Positions 25,326-37,500 of a DNA stretch of 64,000 nt are shown in pieces. Position 1 is the first letter of the stretch. The number at the start of each line of letters is the position of its first letter. The stretch covers positions 54,605,304-54,669,303 of the forward strand of contig CM050650.1 of assembly GCA_027574665.1 (NCBI GenBank), in the 5' to 3' direction. The position numbers were made by a program, and so were the translations under genes. This DNA is from Rhynochetos jubatus (lineage: Eukaryota; Chordata; Aves; Eurypygiformes; Rhynochetidae). The notes under the pieces were generated by a model. It saw only the letters and a program-made list of their open reading frames with translations, did not search any database and had not been told where the DNA came from.

Positions 25326-28300
25326 CTGGAATTGATACTGTGCTGGCTAATGATCTATTATAGTCTGATCTATAACCTCAGGTTTGTGAGATCCAGCATT
25401 ATGCTCTGAAAACACAACGGGCGCACACACTTTGCTACCTGAGTACGTGACTTAACCATCATTTTACGTTGACTTAAGCACTAGCTACTTCCAAAACGGA
25501 CTCTCACCTTTTCCTATCCCCTGCCCAAATATCGCTGCTTGCTACTTCCTGGGTATTCGTGCAGCTGCATCAGCTGTATTGGGGTCAAGTCCTTCTTCCT
25601 TCCCTACCTCACTCAAGGAAGGAATGTTTCCTGCTGGATCAGGCCCCCAGTCTGGATGACTGTGCAGCTGCAGGAGTGCTCACATTGGCACCAGTGGCAG
25701 TCAGAATATGTTGCCCAGCTTTGGGCAACCTCTAGGTTAAACGGTTGATGATGCAGCCTTTCACCCCTGTGCAGTAAGATCCCCTCTGCTGCTGAGAGGG
25801 GAAGACCAGGAGAAAAACTTTCCACGAGACAGAATGGTACTGCAAATTGTACTGCAAGGTCAGGTGACAAGCACAGACATGGATGAACACTGCGGAACTT
25901 GCTTCTGCCACAAAATCAACATGAGGGTTGCCAAGAAAAAAAAAAAAAAAGAAAAAGAGAAGAATGTAAGAGGAAAGGGCCACTCTGCAAGGCAAACCAC
26001 GGCAGCCCAGTTTAATTGCCTAATTCAAAGTTCCCTGCTAAATAAAGATGATAGCTCTGTAGTTCTCTGAAGTGGCTCATCTCTGCAAAAGGCTCAGAAA
26101 CGAATAATACTCTGTGTGGGGAAGGGAGTGTGGGAGAAAAAGTCATAGGAATAATCACAGAAATTATGAAATCAGTATTTTTCCCACTCAGCAGGTAAAA
26201 TTAGAAAATAATAACAATAATAACAAAAGTAATAATAATACTTTGCTGTATTTACTGAAACAACACCAACCTGGACCAGAGATGCAGCTCCGTAGGAGTT
26301 GTGCTGAGAGATGACATGGCCTGTGCCCTGTACCCAGCATGGCCTGGGTAGTCAAGTGGCTTCAGGAAGTCCTCTGACACCAGACAGGGTCCTCCTGTTG
26401 CCTCAGTGCCATAAATCTACTTTGGTCTTCCTCCCTGCTATGCCCTCTGGGAAGCAGACCACAGCGTATAGTCCCACACTCCTAAACATATTAATGAAAA
26501 CTGGGACTTTATCATGATCCTCGGGACTTTCCTGGCATTTTATTAAGTTGCATGGGTACATTACCTCAGTATGACAATTAATGACAGTTAGATATAAATG
26601 GAGGATTAGTATCTGCCAGCTTGATATGATGTAGCCCTAACAGTTTTTTTAAGCTGTTTCCTACGGAAATCATTATTCTTCAATTACAACCGTTTCAGCT
26701 TTGCCAGCTAGCGTGTAACCTGTGCACGTTGTTTTTCAAATTAAAGCTTAGCATTACAACAGGGAAGAAGCATGGCATCTGCAATAGAAATGCCAAAATC
26801 CTGGAAGCTGCTCCACAAGCATGAGTATTATGTGCAAAGCAGATGGTAGGAAACTAAGCACATAAGAAGACACAGAAGAGGTGTGTTTTGTGTAACTGTA
26901 TTGCTACATTTTATTGAAGGGATTTTTTTTCAATGATGTGTGCAATATACTGGAGTACATATTAAAGCACTGGCAATGCTCTGTGTAACAGGCATCTTTA
27001 TTAGCATTTGTGCCATAATTTGTGCAGAAAGAGAGAGAAAACAGTTGTGAATCATAAGGATGGTTTGGAAAGAACATGAAAAATGCTGCCTGTTCAGCAA
27101 TCAAGAAAAGCTCCAACCACGGCACAGGATGCAGTTTCCAGCCTTCATCCCGGGTAAAACAGGTTATACATGTTACCAAACACTTAATAAATGTTTCCAT
27201 AGACTTTCCAAGTGCATTAGTAATCCAATAAAATAATGCCCATGCTTCAATTAGATATGTATGTATTTCGCCCCCTCTGTCTAATCAGGACAAGCTGAAT
27301 TACATCAGACGAGGCCATCATGCCTCCTTAGGCATGGAGTGGCAGTTATGAGATAGCAGAGCACTGCTTTGTTCTGTAGGCAGCAGACGTTCCCGTTGCA
27401 GGCAGGGGATTATAACCTGTCAAGTCAAAGTCTTAATCTCTTCTCAGTCGTGAGTCAGTGTTGAAATGGCAGTCAGAGCATGCACAGGCAGCAAGAGAAA
27501 GATTTGTTGTGGCTAATGGCAACACTAAAGGAGAAAACACTTCAACCGACGTTACCGGTAATATAGAAGACCCTGCTATGAGGAACAACATTTAATGGCA
27601 GTACTCATAAGAAAATGAAACAACCTAGCCGTGCTATAAGGACAGCAGCTTATTTAAAATCTTCTATTAATTTTGGTCAATATGGTGTAAATGCTTTGAC
27701 GTAAAAAGAAACATGTCATGTCATGTCAGCCTGTGAACCTAGAGGACTCACAAATCCCATAGCCAATATAGGAAAGATGGAGATCAGCCAGGTAAAAACA
27801 CTAGTAAACAAACAGCTGGTTATTGCTGAATTACTTAATGGTAAAATAGTTACTTCTATTAATATCATATCTCATAATAATAATATTGTACAATCTAATA
27901 TATTCATCCAGGTATGGTGCAATAGAGAGTACTATCAATTCAGAAGAAAATCAGAATGAATTTCTCCACCTCCCTTCAGCCAATAAGGAACATCTCTTTT
28001 CTTTTTAACTTACTTTGAAAGAGAGACCTAAAAAATGTAACTCAGACGAGCACTGTACTGCCTTCTTTTGAATGATGCCGGGATGTGCTTCTGCTAGCAG
28101 GTATGTCAGACCAGAGATGACGTCAGGCACGTGTCTTTTAATGGAAACGTCTTTTATTTTTTTTCACTAACACAAGATAGGCCAAAATCGTATGGCCAAA
28201 TCTTATGGGCCAAAATCCTCGAAGGAGAACTGAGAAAGCCTGGCAGGAGCACTGGCTCCAGACATGAATGAGTACAATGCTTCTATTCACTTTAAAACCT

Positions 28301-30902
28301 ATAGAAAGGGTTTAAGGGTATTGTTCAAGACAATTGCTGGCAGAAGGAAGTAGTTTAGGGTGTGATGAGGGGTACCAACTGCTAAGGAGATGTTATGAGT
28401 AAATGTTTGGTTTCCACCAAGCAGCAACCTTGTAGGTAGAGAACTCGTGCAGAAAGCTGGAGAGGTCAATTCTTGGATCTCTTCAGAGTCACCCTAAAAA
28501 ATTGCCTCCTCCCAGGAGACTGTTCTAGACATCCCAGTGATCACCCATGCAGCCCCCACAGCCTCTGCTGAAGTCACGCTGTGAGAAGCAGGGTCTATAA
28601 ACCCAAATAAAGTGCTGCAGTGATGCTGCTCCACTGCTCCTAGCTCTTGCTCAGGGTCAGACAAGGCAGTTCTGGACGAGGCTCACCGCTTTGGACTCAA
28701 CTGGGGCATCTTCTGCAAAATGGAGGGGTTTTACGGATTGCTCTTCTGAGGTGCCTCCTGCACTGTGTTGAAAATGTAGCTGCCTAACCAAGGGCTTGGA
28801 AGTCAGCTCTGAAAGGGGAGGGCAGTCAAAGTGGATTTATTAACTCTGCCTATAATTGCCTCATTTCCTAGTGCTACAGAGCTGTACTATGTGTCATTCC
28901 AGGAATAATGAATATAAACACACTGTTGCTAGAAAAAAAATATGAGTGTGAAGAGCACTTACATATCAAAAAATAGGCATCGATAGATAATTCGATGACA
29001 GCATGCCTGAGCTGAAGGACCATTCCACAGAGCACCAACTATGGGTTCCATCCTTCTTGTATCCTCTGCCTCTCTAATTTTTTTCAGTCACCTGATGTTT
29101 TCTAGAGCAGTTGCTCTAGATCCAGCCTCGTCATCAGAAAACACATAATGTAGCAGGTGTATCCTATCAAATTCAATTTCTGCCTTTTTTTTCTTTGATG
29201 CATTAAGCTCCTTCTCCCATTCTCAGGATGATCCATGGCAGATTGCAATCTTTCCCCATTTACAACATACCAGGGACATTCTATTGTCTGTTTCTGAAAG
29301 ATGAATTACTAATGTACCAACACACAGAACCTAACATATATCTGCATTTGATTTCTTCAAATGCCAAGGGTTCCTTTTCAGGTCAGTCTAGTGAGTTTTT
29401 GGGAATCAGTACAGAGGGTCGTAGGAATAGGGATCATTAGAAATGTCCTAAATGATTAATGATTTATTTAACATTAGCTAGGATACCATATTTAAAACTA
29501 GTAACATACTACCACTTTTTAATTGCAAAATACTACAAACATACCTCGATATCATGTCTTTCACATTACATAGGATCAAAATATAAAGAGAAATAACAAC
29601 TTTAGTTTTTCATAACTCACCTTTTTATGCAGTAGTGTGTGATGGAGGGATATTTGCAGGCTGTGGGGCAGATGGAGATTGAGCCATGTAGTAAAATTCA
29701 TGCATAAATTACTAATTGTACCCTATCTAAGGCTAATATATTGACTAACCCTCCTGTGAACATCAAACAGGTCAGTGCACTGAGAGGTTACTAACTAGCT
29801 GATGCCTGTGGTGTTTTTCTTATGGTTTGAAAGGAAATGAAAACAACCCTGCTGTAGATGGTATTTTCACTACTGCAAGAAATACCTGGGTCTATTTTGC
29901 AACACTTCTCTGAATTTCACTTTAGGAAACAGTTTTATGAACTGCTAATACCCAAACTCTCAGTGGTCCTTAGAAATGTGCAAGGCCCCAGTGACAGAAT
30001 AGCTTTACAGTTAAAAAGAACTTGTGTATATTGAACAAAAAAATAGACTTAAAACCAGTTTAAAATAGACTAGAGTTAAAAAGAGTAACTTGTGTTTATT
30101 GAACCTGACAGTGTTTCACCCTCCTCTCACTACAATAAGAAAGTTAAATATAGGACGATACCTGTAGGTGAAAGCTCCTAAGTCATCTCTGTACTATCCA
30201 ATTCTCTGAAGCTTGTTAAATGGAGGCAATCCAGACAGGCATTTAACAAATCAACTAATATGTATATTCGTACAAGAAAATTAAATTTTGAAGCAGTCAT
30301 ACCATTGTATAAACCTTACAGAGCTGAACCTCCTGGAAAATGACTTAAGCCTAAGTGGGGGAGGAAATGCTAAATTGTGCCTTAAACTGAAAATTGCTAC
30401 AGACAATCTCATTTTTACACTTGAAAAAATGTCCTTTATTTATCCAAATGCCTTACGTGACCATGTGTTTTTAACCTCTGCTCTGTTGTCTCAAACCATA
30501 CTGTGCAACATTTGGGGCAGGGAGGGTCTCTTGCTGTGGATTTGTAAAAGTACTCAGGATAATGGGACTTTCATCTTGGTAACATTGCAATGAATTATTA
30601 GGACTATTGTGTATTTATGAACATCCTATGCTTACACATGGAATATTTCTTTTCATATGTTATTTATACAGGGTTGCTAAGTGCAGCAAAATTGCATGAA
30701 TGCCCCAGAGCTGGATGGTTGTTGTACACATAAAAGCTTATTCATTCAAACTGCACATATTTAGAGAGGGCTTTTGGATTCTCCTTGTTAAAAATAGTTT
30801 GGTACAGAAATACCCGCAGAAATTACGACTGGAGAGCACTTTTAGACTTTGCAAGAAACATGGCCATGACCTTTTCTTTTGCCCTGAGGACAAATACCAT
30901 GG
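25326..30902. other. Intergenic DNA, no gene recognised
   Basis: No exon or RNA gene recognised. Small low-complexity tracts include an A15 run (25936-25950) and an interrupted AAT/AAC tract (about 26205-26240). Two near-copies of about 28 bp (starting near 30009 and 30074) form a diverged local duplication. AT-rich stretches around 26500-27480 contain many homeodomain-like TAAT cores but nothing decisive. Confidence 0.5.
26205..26240 (+). repeat. Interrupted AAT/AAC simple repeat
   Basis: Runs of aat and aac triplets broken by one aaaag interruption. A minor simple-sequence tract of low purity. Confidence 0.75.
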
Positions 30903-31717
30903 TGCAGTGTGCTGGGTTCAGTCAGGAAAGGGCTAACTCCCTTTACTCTGGTTGCCAGGGAACTGTGTTGCTGGACAGTAAGTGAAAACATTGATAAGGC
31001 CTCAGCTGGTGCTGGGGATGGCCTGTACTGAACTCAAGGTCTTTTGTCCGCTTCGGATACTGTAGCTGACCCAGACTAACCAAGGAAGTATTTCATCCCA
31101 TAGTACGTCATGTTCCGGTCTCTTTGGGTGGGGAAGAGGGTCCGGTAGCCATTACTCTGCCCTTCTCTCTCTCTCCATTACTCCCTTGCTCGTCTCTCTG
31201 GGCACTTGCCCACCCTCCTGCGTTAGCTGCTTTGCTAACTCCTGTGCTGGCTCATTCGTGTGGGAGCTGGTGGATTGTTTTGAGTTTTCTGGCCGTGTTA
31301 TCGGTGATAAGGTTTGCTCGGAATCTGCTGCGTAGGATCCCGGGCTCCGGCCTTCAGGCCGCGGCTCTCGGGCTGCAATCGCTCTCGGGCTGTGGGTCTC
31401 GGGCTCTCGGGGTCTGATTTTCATTCCTCAACATCTGGGTGTGCACTGGTCAGTGGATGGTGGGAAATTGTATCATATTGTATCATATTGTATATATTGT
31501 ACTATATGTTTCATTGTCTACTATTTTAAGTATTTATTAGTAGTAGTACCTGTATGTATTGATTTAGATTTAATTAGTAAATAGTTCTTATCTCAATTTT
31601 ACGAGCTTCCTTATTTCTTTTTCCTCCGATTCTTCCCCTCCACTGGAGGAGGGGAGGGGGATTTGTGAGAGCGGCTTCGTGGTATTTTGCTAGCTGGAGT
31701 TAAACCACGACATGCAG
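30903..31717 (+). mobile_element. Solo LTR of an ERVL-like element, with TSDs
   Basis: The LTR body is 30908-31712 (805 bp), starting TGTGCTGGGTTCAGTCAGG and ending TTAAACCACGACA, that is, bounded by TG...CA. It is flanked by exact 5-bp direct repeats TGCAG (30903-30907 and 31713-31717). Five-base duplications are typical of class III (ERVL) and of some other bird ERVs. No gag, pol or second LTR adjoins it, so it is a solo LTR left by LTR-LTR recombination. It is rich in CpG (roughly 28 by eye) and contains a CRE-like tacgtca. It lies about 8 kb upstream of PPP1R14C in the same orientation, so it could in principle act as a distal promoter or enhancer. No coding capacity remains. Confidence 0.93.
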
Positions 31718-32024
31718 TTGAATGCTTTTCCCCCTGAATGTCATGGCCTTGTTCATAGTGACTGTTTGGGACAACCTTTGGAGATTTGGTCCCAGGGACA
31801 GTGACCAGTGCAGGGTCCAGCTCTGATGGGGGCATCATTAGTAGCTTAGCCAGTAGTTGGGTACCAGTGCTTCAGCCTGCTCCTGACCCTGGAGACCTTA
31901 CGAGGATAAGTATAGCCTGGGAGGATCCTAGTTTATCTCGTTGCCTTTGGGCTGGATAAACTCTCCCTGTAGACCAATAAATAAACAACAAATATTTTCC
32001 TTTTTCTTTCTGAAAGAACTCTGA
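31718..32024. other. Short intergenic gap, nothing recognised
   Basis: About 300 bp between the solo LTR and an old CR1 relic. I see no gene, repeat or regulatory signal that can be supported. Confidence 0.5.
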
Positions 32025-32660
32025 ATCATTGAATTTCACAGCCTTCCTAGGCAATGTATTTTGCGTATCTCTATCCCTACCGCTGGAAACTTTTTCATCA
32101 TGTTTAATCAAAATCTCCTTTGCTTCAGTTTAAGCTCATTATTCCCTGTGCTCGCCACATGAGATTGAGAGCACATTATTTCCCTCAGCTTTATTGTCAC
32201 TTCTGCATTTTATAAACAAAATATTTCTGGTTCTTTCAGAAATATTTTCTGAATAGGTTTCAGAAGTAGGTTATTTCCTACTTTCCCTGTAGGTTATTAC
32301 AGAAAGGGCATGTATTTTAGACCTTTAATCATTCCAGTTGCTTTTCTCTCATTTCTGCCAAATTGGTCCAACTCTTTCTCGAGTCTCACACTCTTAACCC
32401 AGGCCTCACCCACAGAATCTCGCACAGTAAGGTTACTTCATGTCTCATGTATACGACACTCTTCTTTACACATCATGCTGTGATGTAGCTTTTTTCACCA
32501 CAGCGTGTTTCTGACCCTTGCTCGGTCTGTGATTCAGATCTCCTTACTCCTTGTTGGTAGAACTGCCATCCAACTTGCATTTTTCAATCATGCGTTTGAG
32601 CATCTGACTACTCCAGACGAACATGGAGCGTTTGCATTTCTTTCATTGCATTGCATCTTG
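32025..32660 (-). mobile_element. Old CR1-type LINE relic, antisense
   Basis: Read on the + strand, it shows the block order of antisense amniote CR1: cagccttcctaggcaatgta, then aatctcctttgcttcagttt, then aagctcattattccctgtgc, then tagacctttaatcattccag, then ccaaattggtccaactcttt, then a tcatgtctcatgtatacgac block. Together these cover the ORF2 C terminus upstream of the 3' UTR. It is interrupted by many indels and no frame is open. It sits immediately downstream of the solo LTR but has no sequence relation to it. Edges are approximate. Confidence 0.7.
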
Positions 32661-33814
32661 TGATATACACATAAAACTGATGAACTAGGTGTTTTGCTGA
32701 TCTCCTTTCTTCAATGCCTTCATCCACCATGTTCTTAATTTACTAGATTTTGAGCGGCAACTTAGAATATCCTTGAGGTTTGAAAAGTGTGATGAGCACT
32801 CTTGTAAAAATCTTCCAGAAAGGCACCTGAGCGCTAGAGCTTGTTCTACTTTTGCATGTCATTTTGTTCTCCATTCAAGCCATAGCTGATAGCTTGCACC
32901 AACTAGCCCTCTTGATTGTACATGCATCCTCCATCAAAATAGCTTTTAGCTTGGAAGAACATGCACGGGGATGGCATGCATTACTCAGTGCTTCTCACAA
33001 TTCTGTGCTCTTGACATCTCTTGTTATAGCCGGAGAGACCACAGTCTCTTCCCCTGCTAAACAGACCAGTATCATTCCTGCTTTCTCAAAGGAGGTAACT
33101 AAGGACTCGTGAAGTTTAACATAACTTGTACAACAACCAAGGACAGCGCCAGGTTTCAGCTACACACCCAGGCTTGTTTTTAGACACTCCTGGGGTCACT
33201 CTGTATACATTCTTCTGCAGAATGCTTTGAGGTGCAGGGATGAGGGGACATGAGGCAAAGCAGGACTATTGGCACCCAAATTGCTAAGTGATTACTTTCT
33301 GCCTAGCTTTCAGGTTTTTCAGGTGTTTTTCTTCCCAGATCCAAGAACCTGAGTGCTATCACTCACCACTAATTGTCAGGCAAAATGAGTAAAACTCACT
33401 ACATCCCTCCTCTACAGGCTGGCCAAGCTATACAGAATAACGTGTTATCATTCTTCATTATTTCTTGAGTGCAAGTGAAATGGACTGTGGAGCAGAGCTA
33501 CCAGTCTGGGAGAAGACTGATCCAGAATATTATTAATCCTGATATTGTGAGCATCTCACTCTTTAACCTATATTTTCTTTTAATGTTTTGTTTGTCTCTT
33601 TTTATGGTCTAATACAAATACTTTATCTGTGTCACTCATTTTCTCCCTTTGTATTTTACCAAAGGGTTACTACTTCTCTATAAACAGAGTGGGATTCAAG
33701 GGCAAAACAACAATCAATATTACTAGAGGCTGAGGGATGTTAATTGTCCAGCTCTGCTTTATGGGTTGTTTTGCTGTTGGTTGGTTTTTTTGGTGGTGGG
33801 TTTATTGTTCCCCT

Positions 33815-33836
33815 CCCCCCCCCCCCCCCCCCCCCC
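33815..33836 (+). repeat. Poly(C) run of 22
   Basis: A pure run of 22 cytosines, preceded by CCCC and one T (33810-33814). The complementary G run has the sequence potential for a G-quadruplex and the C strand for an i-motif. Homopolymers of this length are length-unstable and prone to sequencing error, so the exact count may not be reliable. Confidence 0.95.
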
Positions 33837-34510
33837 TTTTCCTTTATTGATTCCCTACCTCCCCACTAATCCCTTCCAGAAAACAGGAAGGCTGTCCACA
33901 TCTTTCTAAATAAAAGTGACAGCCTGGGTGGTCGTGCTCTGATGAACAATCATAGCTTATTTGTACCAGGAATTGCTGATGTTACTGAGGGCAAGTGCAA
34001 GGAAACAGAGGTTACCTACTTCTTTAGTTGCTACTTATCCTCAAAGCAAAGTACCATGACAGCACGGCCGATGTAGCCTAATGTGACTGAACAGCATACA
34101 CCAGAGATGTTGTACTGGATACCTGGGAGTGCTCTGAATTTCTGGCTGTTTTCTGAAACCCAAGAGCAGGCACCCAGACTGCCCACCTTTGCAAACTGGA
34201 GCCCGTCCAGAGAGATCTCCTGCTCTAAAGGACCTGGTATCCTCTCGTCACTGCCGCTGCAAGAGCAGCTGGGAGAACCAGAGCTGAATGGGGCCTGGGT
34301 CCCATCCAGACTGCCAAGACATGCACCCCAGAGGGCAGGTTTCTCCCCGAGGACAGCTGCTGGGCAGTCAGAGGCAGGACTGGGGGAAGGGGAGGGTGCT
34401 TCTATGGACAGCTTGTATACAGGGGTCCTGATTAGCCTTCTTGTCTGGGAGTGGATACCTAGATGCATCATGTGGTCCTAAGCTATGTGTGTAAGGTGAG
34501 AGTTTGGAGG

Positions 34511-34530
34511 CATTCCTCTGCAGAGGAATG
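34511..34530. promoter_or_regulatory. 20-bp perfect palindrome, paired TEAD-type motifs
   Basis: The sequence cattcctctgcagaggaatg equals its own reverse complement. Each arm contains CATTCC/GGAATG, the M-CAT core bound by TEAD factors, in inverted orientation around a CTGCAG centre. Binding is inferred from the motif only. Confidence 0.4.
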
Positions 34531-37500
34531 GCTACCATTAGGAGACTTCAGGGCATCATAATCTCCAGCCATTACTGGTGTAGGGAAGAAATGAGGCTAC
34601 AGTTACATCACATGCTTGGATCTCTGCTCTAAGACTGGAAGAGGTTGTCATTGTACACACTTTGTAGGAAATAATGTATACATACAAATTTGTTTTTCCT
34701 TCTATTTTTTCTCCCTCTTATGTACCGGAAAGTAGCTTGGCCTGTGTAGCTCACAGATACCCAACAATCTCCTCTTGAAATGCAAGTCTTCCAAAGTTTC
34801 ATTATCAGAAAGTCTCAAGCGATAAACGGATTATATCATAAGCAAGAGGGACCAGAGCAAACATTCCAATGTAACAAATATGTGCTTTGTGACATTAGTT
34901 TTTCAGTGACTAGTATTAGAATTACTGCTTTGACCTCAGGTATTACAACTAGGAGTTGAGCAATGAGCCAGTGGCGTCTCCTTTACAAGAAAGGACAAAG
35001 AGGAAAAAGCAGCTCGCGGTAACACACATTTGTAAGAGCCAGATTCTTTTCAGTAAAGGCAAAACAAACTAAAAATGTAGGGGTTTGGAGCATCAAAAGG
35101 ATGGCTGCGAGAACAAAAAGTCGGTGGTGCTGAGAATAATAGATCGACACAAACACAGCATCTTTGGAGTATGAAACATCAATATCACAATCAGATGAAA
35201 AGCGATTGAAAATGAAAACAAAATCATAATATGTCTGGGGAGAGAAGGAAGTTACCAGTCAGAGGGAGGGGCATTAATTAGGACATGCAAAGTAGAAATC
35301 ACTTAGAGACACAGAGCCCATTAACAGCTCATAGCCCCAAGCTAAATTCAAATAGGAGACACAAAAATGGCACTTTTATACTGGCTGACACACCGGGGCT
35401 ACTGCTGTGATGAAAGCAAAGCTTAGTTATGCAGTGGTTTATGAACGATGAGCGTATTCCCCCAAACTGCTCTTGCTCACTGATGGGTAGGATGGCAACA
35501 CTGATCCAGACAAGGCAGTGCACAAGCATGACCCCAGTACCCACACCACAGGCTGAAACCTCCTCTGAGCTGAGCGGGGTGTCAAGGCTCCTCACTGATG
35601 AAACACTCTTCTTGCACAGAAATAGCATTAAATAACTCAGGACAGTGTCTTCACACTCCTCAGATGCAATCACCAGGCACAAGACAGACTACCTGGTTGT
35701 TGGCAGTTTCCAATAATTGCACAAGAGAAGCCCAGTGACAGTAAATTGTGTGCCTGGAGGAAAGGCTCACAGCTCACCAAGATGCCATGCAGACCTCTTA
35801 GATGGCAGGGTAGCCGGTAGGCAACAACCGTCTAGTGTTGCAAAAATAATGGAGTCTATCCTAACACAGGCAGGAGATTCCCTGGCAACTCCTAACTCAA
35901 GTATTTTGTTAGCAAGCCAAGGAATACAAGCACGAAACAACTCCCATGATTCTGAGAACACGTAAAGGCTAACGTGCATTTCAATAAGGAAATAAAATCA
36001 CCAACTGGTGTGTGCTTTGCAGTTTTAAACAATCCTGAGTTGCTGAAAATCTCCAACTAGTGGTCAGCCTATGAGTCTCCCACTCGACTCCAACTTCCTC
36101 CTGAGCACGTTGTCACGTGAAGCAGAAACCACCAAAGTCACATACACATGAATCCCTTGCAGAGCAAATGCCTCAGGAAAATAACAGGTACCAAACTGAA
36201 TGAAATCCCATGACGCTCACTGATTTTTTTCAGAGTCTAGCAACTTCTCGATTCCAAAGTTGTTCAGAAAAGAGCATGGAAACATCTAAGAGAACCTGCT
36301 GTGGAACAGTGGAAAGCCATGGAGAAGAGGGAAGCTGCAGGGGTCCTTCCTTTGAGCAGCCTCTGGGGAAGCAAAGCTTGTGGAAAGCAGCATAGGTCTT
36401 GGTTTCGGTCAGTGTAGTATTTGACAGCACAGGAAAATGGGGATGTAAACAGTCACTGAAGACAACAAGCCTAAACTTTGTTTCCTAAACAGCAAGCTTG
36501 CCTAGAGAAGAACCTTCTAGCCACAGAAATGAGTCAACACTGACATTTGTGGCCAGCACTGATGGAAGTGTCAATTGTTTAGGAAGAGACTATATCTGCT
36601 GCCAAACAGAGTTACTAAAGGTGAACACGCAGTTAAGGCTCAGGGCCTTGAACCCTCCAGGGTCTCTGTGTAAGCCTCCTGAAAAATTAGTCCAGGTACT
36701 GTTTATCATTTTCTTTGACAGGAAAAAAGGTTAGGACCATGCAATACCTGCCTGGGAAGTGGTTACAGCTTCCTGTTGCTTACATTCATAAGGGATTCCC
36801 ACATCCACTATTTGGGAAAGAAACAAGGAAGTGCAGGTGATGCAAGTGTTCCTCTGCTGCCTTGGGTGTTTCCTGATTCATGTTGTCTGCTCTTTACTTA
36901 TCCTGCCACCTGATACAATGTTCTTATAAGAGAGACCTGGACATGATCACGCAGAGGGCACAGCATTTCAGTGGTGCTGTATTTTATCTCTCTCTTGGTT
37001 TTATTGGTCAACCATTAGCTTTAGATGAAATGCAGCACTGTGATTTTGGTTTAGCTGCTGGGAGACTCTCACCTATAGAAGCCCGATCTCTTATGCATTC
37101 ATTCCTCAAGGTAGGCCTGAAAGTGGGGCTGAAGGGTTGGGAAGGGTTGTTCCTCCCTGTGCCATGTTTTCACTTGTCTTTGTTATGGGTGTGACCATTA
37201 ACGGTTCCGTTGTGGTATGGAGAAATATTTGCGAGGAAACTTCTTGGGCTAAGAAATGCTCTCGCACGCCTCCAGACACTCGGGAGTGAAGTACAGATTG
37301 TGCCCACGCAGGGCTGCATTGCTCAGTCCCAGGATGGTAGCAGATCTAAACGTTTTTGCTCAACTTTGACTTTAAACAACTAGCTCTTTCTTTTAAATGA
37401 AGCAAAGCCATTGCAGGAAAGGATTCTTGGCAGCACTTTTTGCCCTGGCTCCCTGAGGAATGCACTTGCTTTAAAACTGAATGAAAAAGCTGTGGGCACA

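Noticed and set aside
30908..31712. Proviral genes next to the LTR
   Set aside because: The TSDs directly abut the LTR on both sides, so there is no internal region.
34031..34481. Overlapping frames of 146 (-) and 132 (+) codons
   Set aside because: They lie on opposite strands over the same DNA, with no family resemblance or splice context; at most one could be coding and nothing favours either.
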